64,000 nt of DNA, taken from Humitalea sp050632385 (GTDB lineage Bacteria > Pseudomonadota > Alphaproteobacteria > Acetobacterales > Acetobacteraceae). Made by a program: the position numbers and the translations under genes. Numbering within the stretch: the first letter of the stretch is position 1; every line of letters starts with the position of its first letter. The notes under the pieces are model-generated. The model was given only the letters and a program-made list of their open reading frames with translations. It had not been told where the DNA came from and searched no databases. Where the stretch lies: the NCBI RefSeq assembly GCF_050632385.1, contig NZ_CP192599.1, forward strand, positions 5,804,229 through 5,868,228, written 5' to 3'. Shown here in pieces: positions 10,525-18,168 of this stretch.

Positions 10525-11510
10525 CAGGCCATTCCCGAAACCGCGGCCAGCACCTTCAATGCCTTGATCTTGTTGTCCGCGCCGCCGCCGAACCACATGG
10601 CGTTCAGCCCCGCCTCCGGGTCCTTTCTTGCGCGCAGTCGCGCCCGCTCATCCTCAGCCCAGGTGATGGCGTTGTAGAGCGCCCAGGCCGTCTCGCTGCC
10701 GGCCTGCGGATCAACAGCCGACTGTGCCGCCAGTCGCGTCTCGGCCATTTCCCGCCGCGACGGCAGGTTGTCCGGCGCCGGCCCTTTCGGCGGGGGGCCG
10801 CAAAGTTGAGTGAGAAGGTCCAAGCGTTCCTGCGCCTTCAAGGCCCGCGCGACCATCGCCGCGAACGTGCGCCTTGACCGCTCCGCAAAGGCTTCGATCT
10901 CGTTCATCATCGCATCTGCTGCCGCCCCGGCTAAGCGGTCATGCATGGCGCCTGTGTGGCGCACTTTCGCGAAAGTCGTTGATCCACACTCGGCAGCGGA
11001 CAACGTGTTCTGGCAGACGACGCGGATTGGCGTGAACCGGATGCTGACGGCACCCTCTCCGTTGTGCCGATTCCGCAAGAGCAGGTAGCGTTCAATTGTC
11101 TCATCTTCCTGGACCTTCATGTCGTCCCGGAGCCGTACCTGCACCCAGACAGTCTCTCCATCGCCGAGCGCGCCTGCGGCCTCGTAACGTGCCCAATCGG
11201 TCGCGATGAGCGGGTCAAAGAACGCGAAGGCTTCGGTGTTCTGAAGCGGTTTGTAGCGGGATGTCACCATTCCGAGCGCGACGGGGTCAGGCTCAGGCTC
11301 GACAGGATCGCGCATGATCGTCATGCGGTTCCATCGACCGCGGCCGTCCTGCTTGGCCCCTGCCGCCGGCGCCAAACGGACTTGCCAGTCGAGGTTGCCG
11401 GCCCGCAGAAATTCGGCGGCGCTCGCTGACGACTCTACCTTTTTACCGAGTCCGTGCCACGGCGTTTCACCGACATAGACCATCGAATCACGGAATAGAT
11501 TGTGCGCCAC
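10524..11510 (-). CDS. DUF932 / TIGR03299 phage-plasmid-type protein
   Basis: This 328-residue protein belongs to the DUF932 family (TIGR03299, phage/plasmid-like). The signature pieces are MVYVGETPWHGLGKKV near the N-terminus, the central segment RFTPIRVVCQNTLSAA and a conserved C-terminus with LYNAITWAEDE. Members occur on plasmids, phages and integrative elements, and their biochemical role is unknown. GTG at 11510 is chosen because GGGGGA lies about six bases upstream and family members usually begin close to the AHNLFRDS phrase; an in-frame GTG at 11543 is a weaker alternative. It heads a three-gene overlapping operon with two membrane proteins, which is unusual company for this family. 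Confidence 0.88.
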   Translation of the reverse strand: MAHNLFRDSMVYVGETPWHGLGKKVESSASAAEFLRAGNLDWQVRLAPAAGAKQDGRGRWNRMTIMRDPVEPEPDPVALGMVTSRYKPLQNTEAFAFFDPLIATDWARYEAAGALGDGETVWVQVRLRDDMKVQEDETIERYLLLRNRHNGEGAVSIRFTPIRVVCQNTLSAAECGSTTFAKVRHTGAMHDRLAGAAADAMMNEIEAFAERSRRTFAAMVARALKAQERLDLLTQLCGPPPKGPAPDNLPSRREMAETRLAAQSAVDPQAGSETAWALYNAITWAEDERARLRARKDPEAGLNAMWFGGGADNKIKALKVLAAVSGMA

Positions 11511-11543
11511 GTAGTTTCCCCCGCTATCATCGGAGAATGACAC

Positions 11544-12219
11544 ACCTCAGTTCGTTTGTGCATCGGTTTCGTGTCGGAAATTCGGTGTGGCCGGCAGCGC
11601 CCCCTTGAAACTCCAATGCACTCAAGAGAAAATTCGCGGGTAGGGCCATATCTAGACCCCCCCCCCCGAAGCGGATAATGGGGGGGGCGCCCGGCCAGCG
11701 ACCACGGCAGCGGTTCCAGCATCGATCCACGCGCGCGGACCTGCGAACGATGCCGGCCGCCTGGCGCACCACCCGGCCCTGACTTCATCGGCGAACACTA
11801 GCCCGGTTGGTATCTATCCGGCCTCCAGCGTCCCATGCCGTGGCGCTAAGGCTGACAATCAGTCCCCTGCCGTGTTGTCTGGTATCCGCCCTGACCTCAT
11901 GGAGCGCGAAGCCCGCCAGCGCGCAGCGCCTGCCCCCACGAGGCCATGGGGTGGTCTGAGCGCAGTTGTCCTCCGGCCCACCGGATAGGGGGAGAAGGGG
12001 GCAGCTTGGCGACTGTGAAGCGGACCATTCGGACCGGACAGAATGCGGCTCGATCGGCGACGGCTATTCGATCGCCTTTGTCGCGCTGCCGATCCACACC
12101 GCCTGATTCCGCGCCTTCAAAGCGGGAGGAATGGACGCGGCGGGGATCGCGTGTTCAGCCTTCTCGTCACACCCGGCGCGTCGCCGGATCCGGTTGCAAC
12201 GCCCGTAGGCTGACCCGAA
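11544..12219. other. Non-coding stretch upstream of the DUF932 operon
   Basis: About 680 bp without a supportable gene. It should contain the DUF932 operon promoter (minus strand) and possibly that of the small secreted protein at 12220. The outstanding feature is a C11 run and a G8 run at 11657-11687, listed separately. Open frames here are short, overlap on both strands and lack ribosome binding sites. Confidence 0.5.
11657..11687. repeat. C11/G8 homopolymer inverted repeat
   Basis: Eleven cytosines at 11657-11667 are separated by 12 bases (GAAGCGGATAAT) from eight guanines at 11680-11687. Transcribed from either strand this gives an 8-bp G-C stem. It lies about 150 bp upstream of the DUF932 start, so it could be in the operon's leader or promoter. 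Runs of this length are prone to slippage. Confidence 0.7.
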
Positions 12220-12531
12220 ATGGAACTTTCAGCCCGCGCGCGTGGACCGATTGCGCGATACGCCCCCTGTACTGCGCTGCTGGTTCTGCTTTGGAACGCG
12301 CCGGCTGTTGGTCGCGGCGAGGCACTGTCCGACGACGCGGTGCGACGGGCGATCATTGCAGAGAGCATCGCGCAGTATCCATCCGTCTGCGCCTGCCCTT
12401 ATTCGGTCATGCGGAATGGTGCGGCCTGCGGCGGGCGCAGCGCTTATTCCCGCCCTGCGGGGCGATCGCCGATCTGCTACTTGGAGGACATTCCGCCGGA
12501 CATGATGCGGCGCTGGCGCCTCGGGCGATGA
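12220..12531 (+). CDS. Small cysteine-rich secreted protein of unknown function
   Basis: This 103-residue protein has a hydrophobic N-terminal export signal (CTALLVLLWNAPAVG) and a mature part with the pattern CACPY, then CGGRSAYSRP, then CY near the end. I know this arrangement from a widespread family of small exported proteobacterial proteins, usually uncharacterised, with paired cysteines. The helix before it (AIIAESIAQYPSVC) is also typical. It should be periplasmic or extracellular with disulfide bonds. It stands alone between the DUF932 block and tRNA-Ala. The start codon is uncertain because the N-terminus before the hydrophobic stretch is arginine-rich. Confidence 0.75.
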   Translation: MELSARARGPIARYAPCTALLVLLWNAPAVGRGEALSDDAVRRAIIAESIAQYPSVCACPYSVMRNGAACGGRSAYSRPAGRSPICYLEDIPPDMMRRWRLGR

Positions 12532-12669
12532 CAGTTCGCGGGCGAAGACGGCTGGCAATTCAGGGCCGTCGGGCCGCGAAAACCGAGAGCCCGTTGGGGC
12601 GTATGTTGGGGCAACGGTCTGACGCCAACCAAAAATCATAGAAAAATCAACGGGTTTGGCGCAATTTAA

Positions 12670-12745
12670 TGGTGGAGCCAGGCGGAATCGAACCGCCGAC
12701 CTCTTGAATGCCATTCAAGCGCTCTACCAACTGAGCTATGGCCCC
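12670..12745 (-). tRNA. tRNA-Ala (anticodon GGC), CCA encoded
   Basis: The reverse complement folds into a standard cloverleaf: 7-bp acceptor stem beginning GGGGCCA, D-arm AGCTCAGTTGGTAGAGC, anticodon stem CTTGA/TCAAG with loop ATGGCAT (anticodon GGC), and T-arm with GGTTCGATTCC. Acceptor position 3-70 is the G-U pair that identifies alanine tRNAs. The 3' CCA is encoded. The 3' end faces the accessory block at lower coordinates, which is the side on which integrating elements usually insert. No duplicated 3' tRNA end was found within the window. Confidence 0.97.
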
Positions 12746-12842
12746 ACACATCCGCCGGACCAGAAAATCCTGCGGAGGCGCGCTCTTACCGCCGCCGCCG
12801 CGACCCCGCAACCCCCGCGCCGGAGGTTTCTCGCATCGGGCG

Positions 12843-14507
12843 TCAGAACAGCCCGTCGATGCGCCCCTCCGCGTCCAGCCCGATGCGTTCCGCCGCCGGG
12901 CTGCGCGGCAGGCCTGGCATGGTCATCACGTCGCCGCACACGGCCACGACAAAGCCCGCGCCGGCCGACAGCCGCACATCCCGCACCGGCAGCAGGTGCC
13001 CGCTGGGGGCGCCCATCTCGGTCGGGTCGGAACTGAAGGAATATTGCGTCTTGGCGATGCAGACGGGCAGGTGGCCAAACCCCTGCGCCTCGAAGGCCAG
13101 CAACTTCTTGGCGACGGCGGCGGGCAGGGCGATGTCGGCGGCGCGGTAGATCCCCGTCGCGATGGCGCGGATTTTTTCCGCCAGCGGCAGGTCCAGGTCA
13201 TACAGCGGCGCGAATCGGGCGGTTCCGCCATCGACCAGGCGGCGCACCGCCTGCGCCAGTTCCGCCGCCCCGGCGGCGCCATCGCCCCAATGGGTGCAAA
13301 GCACCGCCTCGGTGTCCAGGGCCGCCATCGCGGCGCGAACCGCCTCGATCTCGGCCGCCGTGTCGCCGGAAAAGCGGTTCAGCGCGACCACCACCGGCAA
13401 ACCAAAACCGCGGCAATTCTCGACATGCCGCGCCAGGTTCACCACCCCGCGCCGGACCGCCGCGACATCCTCCGCCCCCAGGGCCGATTTCGGCACCCCG
13501 CCGTGCATCTTCAGCGCCCGGACCGTGGCGACCACGACGCAGGCCGCGGGCGACAGCCCCGCCTGGCGGCACTTGATGTCCAGGAATTTTTCCGCCCCCA
13601 GGTCGGCGCCAAAGCCGGCCTCGGTCACCACGATATCGGCCAGCCGCAGCGCCAGTTGCGTCGCGATCACGCTGTTGCAGCCATGCGCGATATTGGCGAA
13701 CGGCCCGCCATGGATCAGCGCCGGCGTGCCCTCCAGCGTCTGCACCAGGTTCGGCATCAGCGCGTCGCGCAGCAGCACCGCCATGGCCCCATCGGCCTGC
13801 AGGTCGCGCGCGGTGATCAGATGCCCGTCGCGCGTCTGCGCCACCACCATCCGCCCCAGCCGGTCCTGCAGGTCTTCCAGATCGGTCGCCAGGCAGAAGA
13901 CCGCCATCACCTCCGACGCCACGGTGATGTCGAAGCCGTCGTCACGCGGAAACCCGTTCGCGACCCCGCCGAGCGACCCGGTGATGTGCCGCAGCGCCCG
14001 GTCGTTCATATCCACCGCCCGCCGCCATCCCACGCGGCGCGTGTCGATGCCGAGCGCGTTGCCCCAGTAGATGTGGTTGTCGATCATCGCGGCCAACAAA
14101 TTGTTGGCGCTGGTGATGGCGTGGAAATCGCCGGTGAAATGCAGGTTGATGTCCTCCATCGGCCCGACCTGCGCGCGCCCGCCGCCCGTCGCCCCGCCCT
14201 TGACGCCGAAGCACGGCCCCAGGCTCGGCTCCCGCAGGGCGGCGATGGCATTCACCCCGGCCGCGGCCAGCGCATCGGTCAGCCCGATGGTGGTGGTGGT
14301 CTTGCCCTCCCCGGCGGGGGTCGGGGTGATGCCGGTGACCAGCACCAGCGCGCCGCGCCGCCCCGTGTCGGGGATCAGCGCCGGATCGACCTTGGCCTTG
14401 GACCGGCCATAGGGAAGCACCGCCTCCTCCGGGATCCCGGCCCGCGCGGCGATCCGCGCGATCGGTTGCAGCGGCGTGGCGCGGGCGATTTCGAGGTCGG
14501 TACTCAT
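12843..14507 (-). CDS. fhs: Formate--tetrahydrofolate ligase
   Basis: This 554-residue enzyme makes 10-formyl-tetrahydrofolate from formate, THF and ATP, feeding one-carbon metabolism in the cytoplasm. Length is normal for the family. The nucleotide loop PTPAGEGKTTTTIGL sits at about 62-76, followed by the conserved FGVKGGATGGG region and the C-terminal DVRLSAGAGFVVAVCGDVMT. The ATG at 14507 is chosen over a longer frame reaching 14690 because MSTDLEIARATPLQPI is the typical beginning. It stands alone, divergent from a small DUF1289 gene. Confidence 0.97.
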   Translation of the reverse strand: MSTDLEIARATPLQPIARIAARAGIPEEAVLPYGRSKAKVDPALIPDTGRRGALVLVTGITPTPAGEGKTTTTIGLTDALAAAGVNAIAALREPSLGPCFGVKGGATGGGRAQVGPMEDINLHFTGDFHAITSANNLLAAMIDNHIYWGNALGIDTRRVGWRRAVDMNDRALRHITGSLGGVANGFPRDDGFDITVASEVMAVFCLATDLEDLQDRLGRMVVAQTRDGHLITARDLQADGAMAVLLRDALMPNLVQTLEGTPALIHGGPFANIAHGCNSVIATQLALRLADIVVTEAGFGADLGAEKFLDIKCRQAGLSPAACVVVATVRALKMHGGVPKSALGAEDVAAVRRGVVNLARHVENCRGFGLPVVVALNRFSGDTAAEIEAVRAAMAALDTEAVLCTHWGDGAAGAAELAQAVRRLVDGGTARFAPLYDLDLPLAEKIRAIATGIYRAADIALPAAVAKKLLAFEAQGFGHLPVCIAKTQYSFSSDPTEMGAPSGHLLPVRDVRLSAGAGFVVAVCGDVMTMPGLPRSPAAERIGLDAEGRIDGLF

Positions 14508-14619
14508 GCGATGGTGGTCCCCCCTACCGGCCGGATTACGTGGCCTTCCGGGGCGCGGCAAGCCGGGCCAAAGCAAGCCGACGCTGGCGGCGCGCGCGGC
14601 GATGCGGCACACAGCGCCG

Positions 14620-14796
14620 ATGGACAGCCCCTGCCGCAAATCCTGTGTGCTGCGGGCAGATGGCGCGCTCTGCCTCGGCTGCGGGCGCACCCTGGCCGAG
14701 ATCGGCGCCTGGCCGACGGCGACCGAGGCCGAACAGGCGGCGATCGTGGCCGCCGCCCGCCAGCGGCTCCAGGCGATGGCGGCCGCCGCGCAATAG
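14620..14796 (+). CDS. DUF1289 family small cysteine protein
   Basis: The 58-residue protein has the DUF1289 signature: PCRKSC, then CLGCGRTLAEIGAW. Spacing of the four cysteines suggests a small metal-binding (zinc or iron-sulfur) knuckle; this is inference, since the family has no settled function. ATG at 14620 gives the standard beginning MDSPCRKSC; an ATG at 14602 is possible. The frame extends further upstream but would overlap the divergent fhs start and is not conserved-looking. Many proteobacteria carry such a gene as a stand-alone reader. Confidence 0.85.
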   Translation: MDSPCRKSCVLRADGALCLGCGRTLAEIGAWPTATEAEQAAIVAAARQRLQAMAAAAQ

Positions 14797-14877
14797 GACC
14801 ACGCAATAGGACCACTGGCCTTCCGCGGAACCTAACGGCAGGATGACACCGAGGAAACAACCCCGGGAAAACAGCCC

Positions 14878-15870
14878 ATGACCAAGACCTGGCCCCGCCG
14901 CGCCGTGCTGGCGCTGACCGCCGCGCCTTTCGCCGCCCCCTGGATCGCGCGCGCCCAGCCCGCCCCCGACTGGCCGACCCGCCCGGCCACGATGCTGATC
15001 CCCTTCGTCGCCGGCGGACCCTCCGACATCACCGGGCGTTCGATCGCCCAGGCGATGTCCACCACCATCGGCCAGCCCGTCGTCGTCGAAAACCGCCCCG
15101 GCGCGAATGGCGAGGTCGCCGGCCGCGCCATGGCCCGCGCCGCCCCCGATGGCTACACGATGATGACCGGATCGATCGGCGTCTTCGCCATCAACGCGGC
15201 CCTGCGCCCCAACCTCGGCTACGATCCGGTGAAGGACTTCACCCCGATCACCCTGGCCGTCACCACCCCCAACGTGCTGGTGGTGAACCCCGAGAAGGTG
15301 CCGGTGCGCACCCTGCCCGAACTGATCGCCTGGCTGCGCGCCAATCCGGGCCGCGCCTCCTATTCCACCAGCGGCGTGGGGTCGTCGGATCACCTGACCT
15401 CGGAACTGTTCAAGCAGCGCATCGGGGCGGACATCGCCCATATCCCCTATGGCGGCGGGGCCGCGGCCGCGACCGACCTGATCGCGGGCAATGTGCAGCT
15501 GTCGTTCCAGAACCTCGGCACCGTCGCGGGGCATATCTCCGGCGGCCGCCTGCGCGCCATCCTGCAGACCGGCCCGACCCGCAGCGCGGTCATCCCCGAC
15601 GTGCCGACGGCGGCCGAGGCCGGCTTGCCCGATTTCGTCGTCACCTCCTGGCAGGCGGTGATGGCGCCGGGTGCCATGGCGCCCGCCCTGCGCGACAAGG
15701 TCGCGGGCGCCGTCATCGCGGCGTTGAAAACACCGCAGGTCACCGAACGCCTGGGCAGTATCGGCCTGACCGTCGTCGCCAATACGCCGGAGGAATACAG
15801 CACCTTCCAGCAGGCCGAGATCGCCCGCTGGCGCGGCGTGATCGCGGCGGCGAACATCCGGCCGGAATAG
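14878..15870 (+). CDS. Bug/TctC-type tripartite tricarboxylate transporter binding protein (copy 1)
   Basis: The 330-residue periplasmic solute receptor has a signal peptide ending near ARAQP and the family hallmarks PTRPATMLIPFVAGGPSD and VVVENRPGANG. Bug proteins bind carboxylated or other small ligands in a closed cleft and pass them to TctAB-type carriers, or only sense them. No TctA or TctB gene lies nearby, so it is an orphan receptor. The ligand is unknown. It is probably monocistronic, followed by a strong 14-bp-arm hairpin. Confidence 0.95.
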   Translation: MTKTWPRRAVLALTAAPFAAPWIARAQPAPDWPTRPATMLIPFVAGGPSDITGRSIAQAMSTTIGQPVVVENRPGANGEVAGRAMARAAPDGYTMMTGSIGVFAINAALRPNLGYDPVKDFTPITLAVTTPNVLVVNPEKVPVRTLPELIAWLRANPGRASYSTSGVGSSDHLTSELFKQRIGADIAHIPYGGGAAAATDLIAGNVQLSFQNLGTVAGHISGGRLRAILQTGPTRSAVIPDVPTAAEAGLPDFVVTSWQAVMAPGAMAPALRDKVAGAVIAALKTPQVTERLGSIGLTVVANTPEEYSTFQQAEIARWRGVIAAANIRPE

Positions 15871-15949
15871 CCCGGGCGGCGCTGTGAAAAGGGGCTCTTC
15901 GCCCCTCCCGCAGCGCCCATCGCGAGCCTTCGAGGATCATTCTGGACCT

Positions 15950-15981
15950 GGCACGGCGCGCCGGCGGCGGCGCGCCGTGCC
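15950..15981. terminator. Perfect 14-bp hairpin behind the first Bug gene
   Basis: Arms GGCACGGCGCGCCG (15950-15963) and its exact reverse complement (15968-15981) flank a GCGG loop. It lies 80 bp after the binding-protein stop and 28 bp before the next promoter. It has no T-run, so it could stop transcription with Rho or insulate the promoter. Confidence 0.55.
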
Positions 15982-15993
15982 GATTCGCGGGCG

Positions 15994-16037
15994 AATGGAA
16001 TTTTTGTGTTGAAATGGAACTTTTGTCCCGCTATGCT
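15994..16037 (+). promoter_or_regulatory. Sigma70-type promoter with tandem operator-like repeats
   Basis: TTGAAA at 16009-16014 and TATGCT at 16032-16037 are separated by exactly 17 bp, a good housekeeping promoter about 40 bp before the SnoaL-like gene start. Two direct repeats, AATGGAATTTTTGT (15994-16007) and AATGGAACTTTTGT (16013-16026), 19 bp apart, overlap the -35 and spacer. A regulator bound there would block RNA polymerase. The TetR gene in the same operon is the natural candidate, by inference. Confidence 0.65.
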
Positions 16038-16077
16038 CTTTCTCGTCCACAACATCCCACGAGAGGAGGAACCGGCC

Positions 16078-16500
16078 ATGTCGCTGACCCGCACCGAGAT
16101 GGATCGGAAGATCGACGAACACTTCAGCTTCGAGGCCAGTGACAACGTCCAGGGCGTCCTGGCGACCCTGGCGCCGCAGGTCGAACATGACATCGTCGGC
16201 TGGCCCACCGGCCCGACCCATGGCCGCGACGGCGCGCGCCCCTTCTACGAGGCCCTGTTCGCCGACCTGTCCGACGGCAAGGTCGAATGCCTGAAGCGCC
16301 TCTACGGCGATGATTTCCTGGTCGATGAATCGATCTGGCGCGGCCGCGCGCCTGGCCGTCCCTTCGGCCTCGAAGGCCGCGACCGCCCGCTCGAATTCCG
16401 CCTGCTGCATGTGATCGAATTCGCCGACAACAGCGACATCAAACGCGAAAACGTCTGGGTCGACCTTGCCGCCATCATCCGGCAACTGCCCCAGGTCTGA
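16078..16500 (+). CDS. SnoaL-like/NTF2-fold protein
   Basis: The 140-residue protein looks like a member of the SnoaL/NTF2-like superfamily: a small cone-shaped alpha+beta barrel binding a hydrophobic ligand. Visible cues are the N-terminal helix MDRKIDEHFSFEA, DIVGWPTGPTHGRDGARPFY and a C-terminal strand FADNSDIKRENVWVDLAAII. ATG at 16078 is set by an AGGAGG-type ribosome site just upstream; an upstream in-frame ATG at 16006 overlaps the promoter. It shares a transcript with the TetR gene one base downstream. The substrate is unknown; isomerase, hydratase or detoxifying roles are all possible. Confidence 0.85.
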   Translation: MSLTRTEMDRKIDEHFSFEASDNVQGVLATLAPQVEHDIVGWPTGPTHGRDGARPFYEALFADLSDGKVECLKRLYGDDFLVDESIWRGRAPGRPFGLEGRDRPLEFRLLHVIEFADNSDIKRENVWVDLAAIIRQLPQV

Positions 16501-16501
16501 C

Positions 16502-17122
16502 ATGCCCAGCGGTGACAGGAACGGCCAGGCCAATCAGAAGAAGCGCACGCGGAAGGACCTGCTCCAGGCCGCGTCGCGCCTGCTGAAACAGGGTCGCCGC
16601 CCGAGCCTGGAGGAGGTGGCCGAGGAAGCCCTCGTCTCCCGCACCACCGCCTATCGCTATTTTCCGCGTGTCGAGACGCTGCTGCTGGAAGCCTCCCTCG
16701 ACGTCGCCATCCCCGATGCCGAGACGCTTTTTCGCGGCGCCGACGCGCAAGATCCCGTCGCGCGCGTGCAACACGTCGAAGCGGCGTTTCACGAGATGAT
16801 GCGCGCCAACGAAACGCAGCTTCGCATGATGCTGGCGCAATCCGTCGAACGCATCGCCCGGGGCGATGCGGATGGCGACCTGCCGCGTCGCCAGAACCGA
16901 CGCTCGCCGTTGATCGAGGCAGCGCTCGCCCCCGCGCGCGACCAGTTCGACCCGGCGGCCCTGCAACGGCTGGCCCGGGCGCTCGCCCTCGTCATCGGCA
17001 CGGAGGCCTTCATCGTCTTCAAGGACGTCCTGCAGATCGACGACGCCAGCGCCCGGGCGGTGAAGCACTGGGCGATCCGCGCCCTGGTCGATGCGGCGCG
17101 CAAGCCCGCCACCCGCGTCTGA
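16502..17122 (+). CDS. TetR/AcrR-family transcriptional regulator
   Basis: A 206-residue regulator. An N-terminal helix-turn-helix (RKDLLQAASRLLKQGRRPSL, then VAEEALVSRTTAYRYFP at about 40-56) has the TetR signature; the rest is a helical ligand domain. ATG at 16502 follows the SnoaL-like stop by one base. Co-transcription with an NTF2-fold enzyme and the repeated operator-like boxes at 15994-16026 suggest autoregulation of this two-gene operon in response to the enzyme's substrate. The ligand is not predictable. Confidence 0.93.
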   Translation: MPSGDRNGQANQKKRTRKDLLQAASRLLKQGRRPSLEEVAEEALVSRTTAYRYFPRVETLLLEASLDVAIPDAETLFRGADAQDPVARVQHVEAAFHEMMRANETQLRMMLAQSVERIARGDADGDLPRRQNRRSPLIEAALAPARDQFDPAALQRLARALALVIGTEAFIVFKDVLQIDDASARAVKHWAIRALVDAARKPATRV

Positions 17123-17192
17123 CCCATCTCGACGAAGGCACGACATGCGGTAAACGGACGGCAGACCAAGAACCCGTCCGGGAGACCGCCGC

Positions 17193-18164
17193 ATGACGCC
17201 GCGCCGCAGCCTGATCCAATCCATCGCCGGTGTCAGCCTCGCCAGCGGCGCCGCCCAGGCGCAGGACGCCTTCCCGTCGCGGCCGATCACCCTGGTCGTG
17301 GCCTGGGCGCCTGGCGGGTCCAGCGACCTGGTCGGCCGCATGGTGGCCGAACAGATGTCCAAGACCCTCGGCCAGCCGGTGGTGGTGGAAAACCGCCCCG
17401 GGGCCTCCGGCACCATCGGCCAGGCCTCGGTCGCGCGCGCCCGGCCGGATGGCTACACCATCCTGATGTCCGGCCGCGGCACTTTCGCGATGGCGGGGCA
17501 CCTGATGGGCAACCGGGGCTATGACGATGCGCGCGACTTCGCCGCCATAGGGTTGCTGTGCGAAACGCCGATCTACCTCTGCGTCAACAACCAATTTTTG
17601 CCGCGCGACGTGCCGGCGCTGATCGCTGTGGCCAAGGCGCGGCCGGGGCAGCTCAACTACGCCTCCTCCGGCGCCGGCAGCTCGGCGCATATCGCGACGG
17701 AACTTTTCCTCGCGATGGCGGGGATCGAGGTCCAGAACGTCACCTATCGCGGCGGCGCCCCCGCCGTGCAGGCGCTGATCACGGGTGAGGTCCAGATGGC
17801 CTTCGTCGATGCCGTCACCGCCCTGCCGCTGATGCAGGCCGGCACGGTGCAGGGCATCGCCATCGGCAGTGCCGCGCGCTTCGCCCTGACGCCGGCGGTG
17901 CCGACCATCGCCGAGACGCTGCCCGGCTACGAAATCTCCTCCCAATTCGCGCTGCTCGCCCCCGCGGCGACCCCCGCGCCGATCATCCGCCGGCTCTGGA
18001 CGGCGATGGATGCGGCCATGCGCGATCCCGCCCTGCTGGAGCGCCTGCGCGCCGCCGCCTTCATCCCCCAGGTCGGCACGCCGGAGGCATTTCCCGCCTA
18101 CCTCGCCGCCGAAACCGCGCGCTGGGGCGAGATTATCCGTGCCCGCCGCATCACCATGGAATAG
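17193..18164 (+). CDS. Bug/TctC-type binding protein (copy 2)
   Basis: This 323-residue receptor has a signal peptide cleaved near AQAQDAFP, then SRPITLVVAWAPGGSSD and VVVENRPGASG, both family hallmarks. It heads a likely operon with the dienelactone-hydrolase-like gene four bases downstream (GTG 18169) and the racemase-fold gene overlapping that. The context suggests uptake or sensing of a lactone, carboxylate or hydantoin-like compound, but this is only inference. No TctAB is encoded nearby. Confidence 0.95.
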   Translation: MTPRRSLIQSIAGVSLASGAAQAQDAFPSRPITLVVAWAPGGSSDLVGRMVAEQMSKTLGQPVVVENRPGASGTIGQASVARARPDGYTILMSGRGTFAMAGHLMGNRGYDDARDFAAIGLLCETPIYLCVNNQFLPRDVPALIAVAKARPGQLNYASSGAGSSAHIATELFLAMAGIEVQNVTYRGGAPAVQALITGEVQMAFVDAVTALPLMQAGTVQGIAIGSAARFALTPAVPTIAETLPGYEISSQFALLAPAATPAPIIRRLWTAMDAAMRDPALLERLRAAAFIPQVGTPEAFPAYLAAETARWGEIIRARRITME

Positions 18165-18168
18165 CCGC

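Noticed and set aside
11946..12641. 231-codon plus-strand frame
   Set aside because: Arginine-rich product with no domain, overlapping the better-supported small secreted protein gene in another frame.
12229..12714. Minus-strand frame starting inside tRNA-Ala
   Set aside because: Its first residues are simply translated tRNA; the rest is antisense to the small secreted protein gene. Not an integrase.
12646..12760. Attachment-site duplication at tRNA-Ala
   Set aside because: No second copy of the tRNA 3' end was found anywhere in the window, so an att site cannot be supported here.
12738..14846. Long plus-strand frame opposite fhs
   Set aside because: Antisense shadow of fhs running through the tRNA; histidine- and arginine-rich product without domains.
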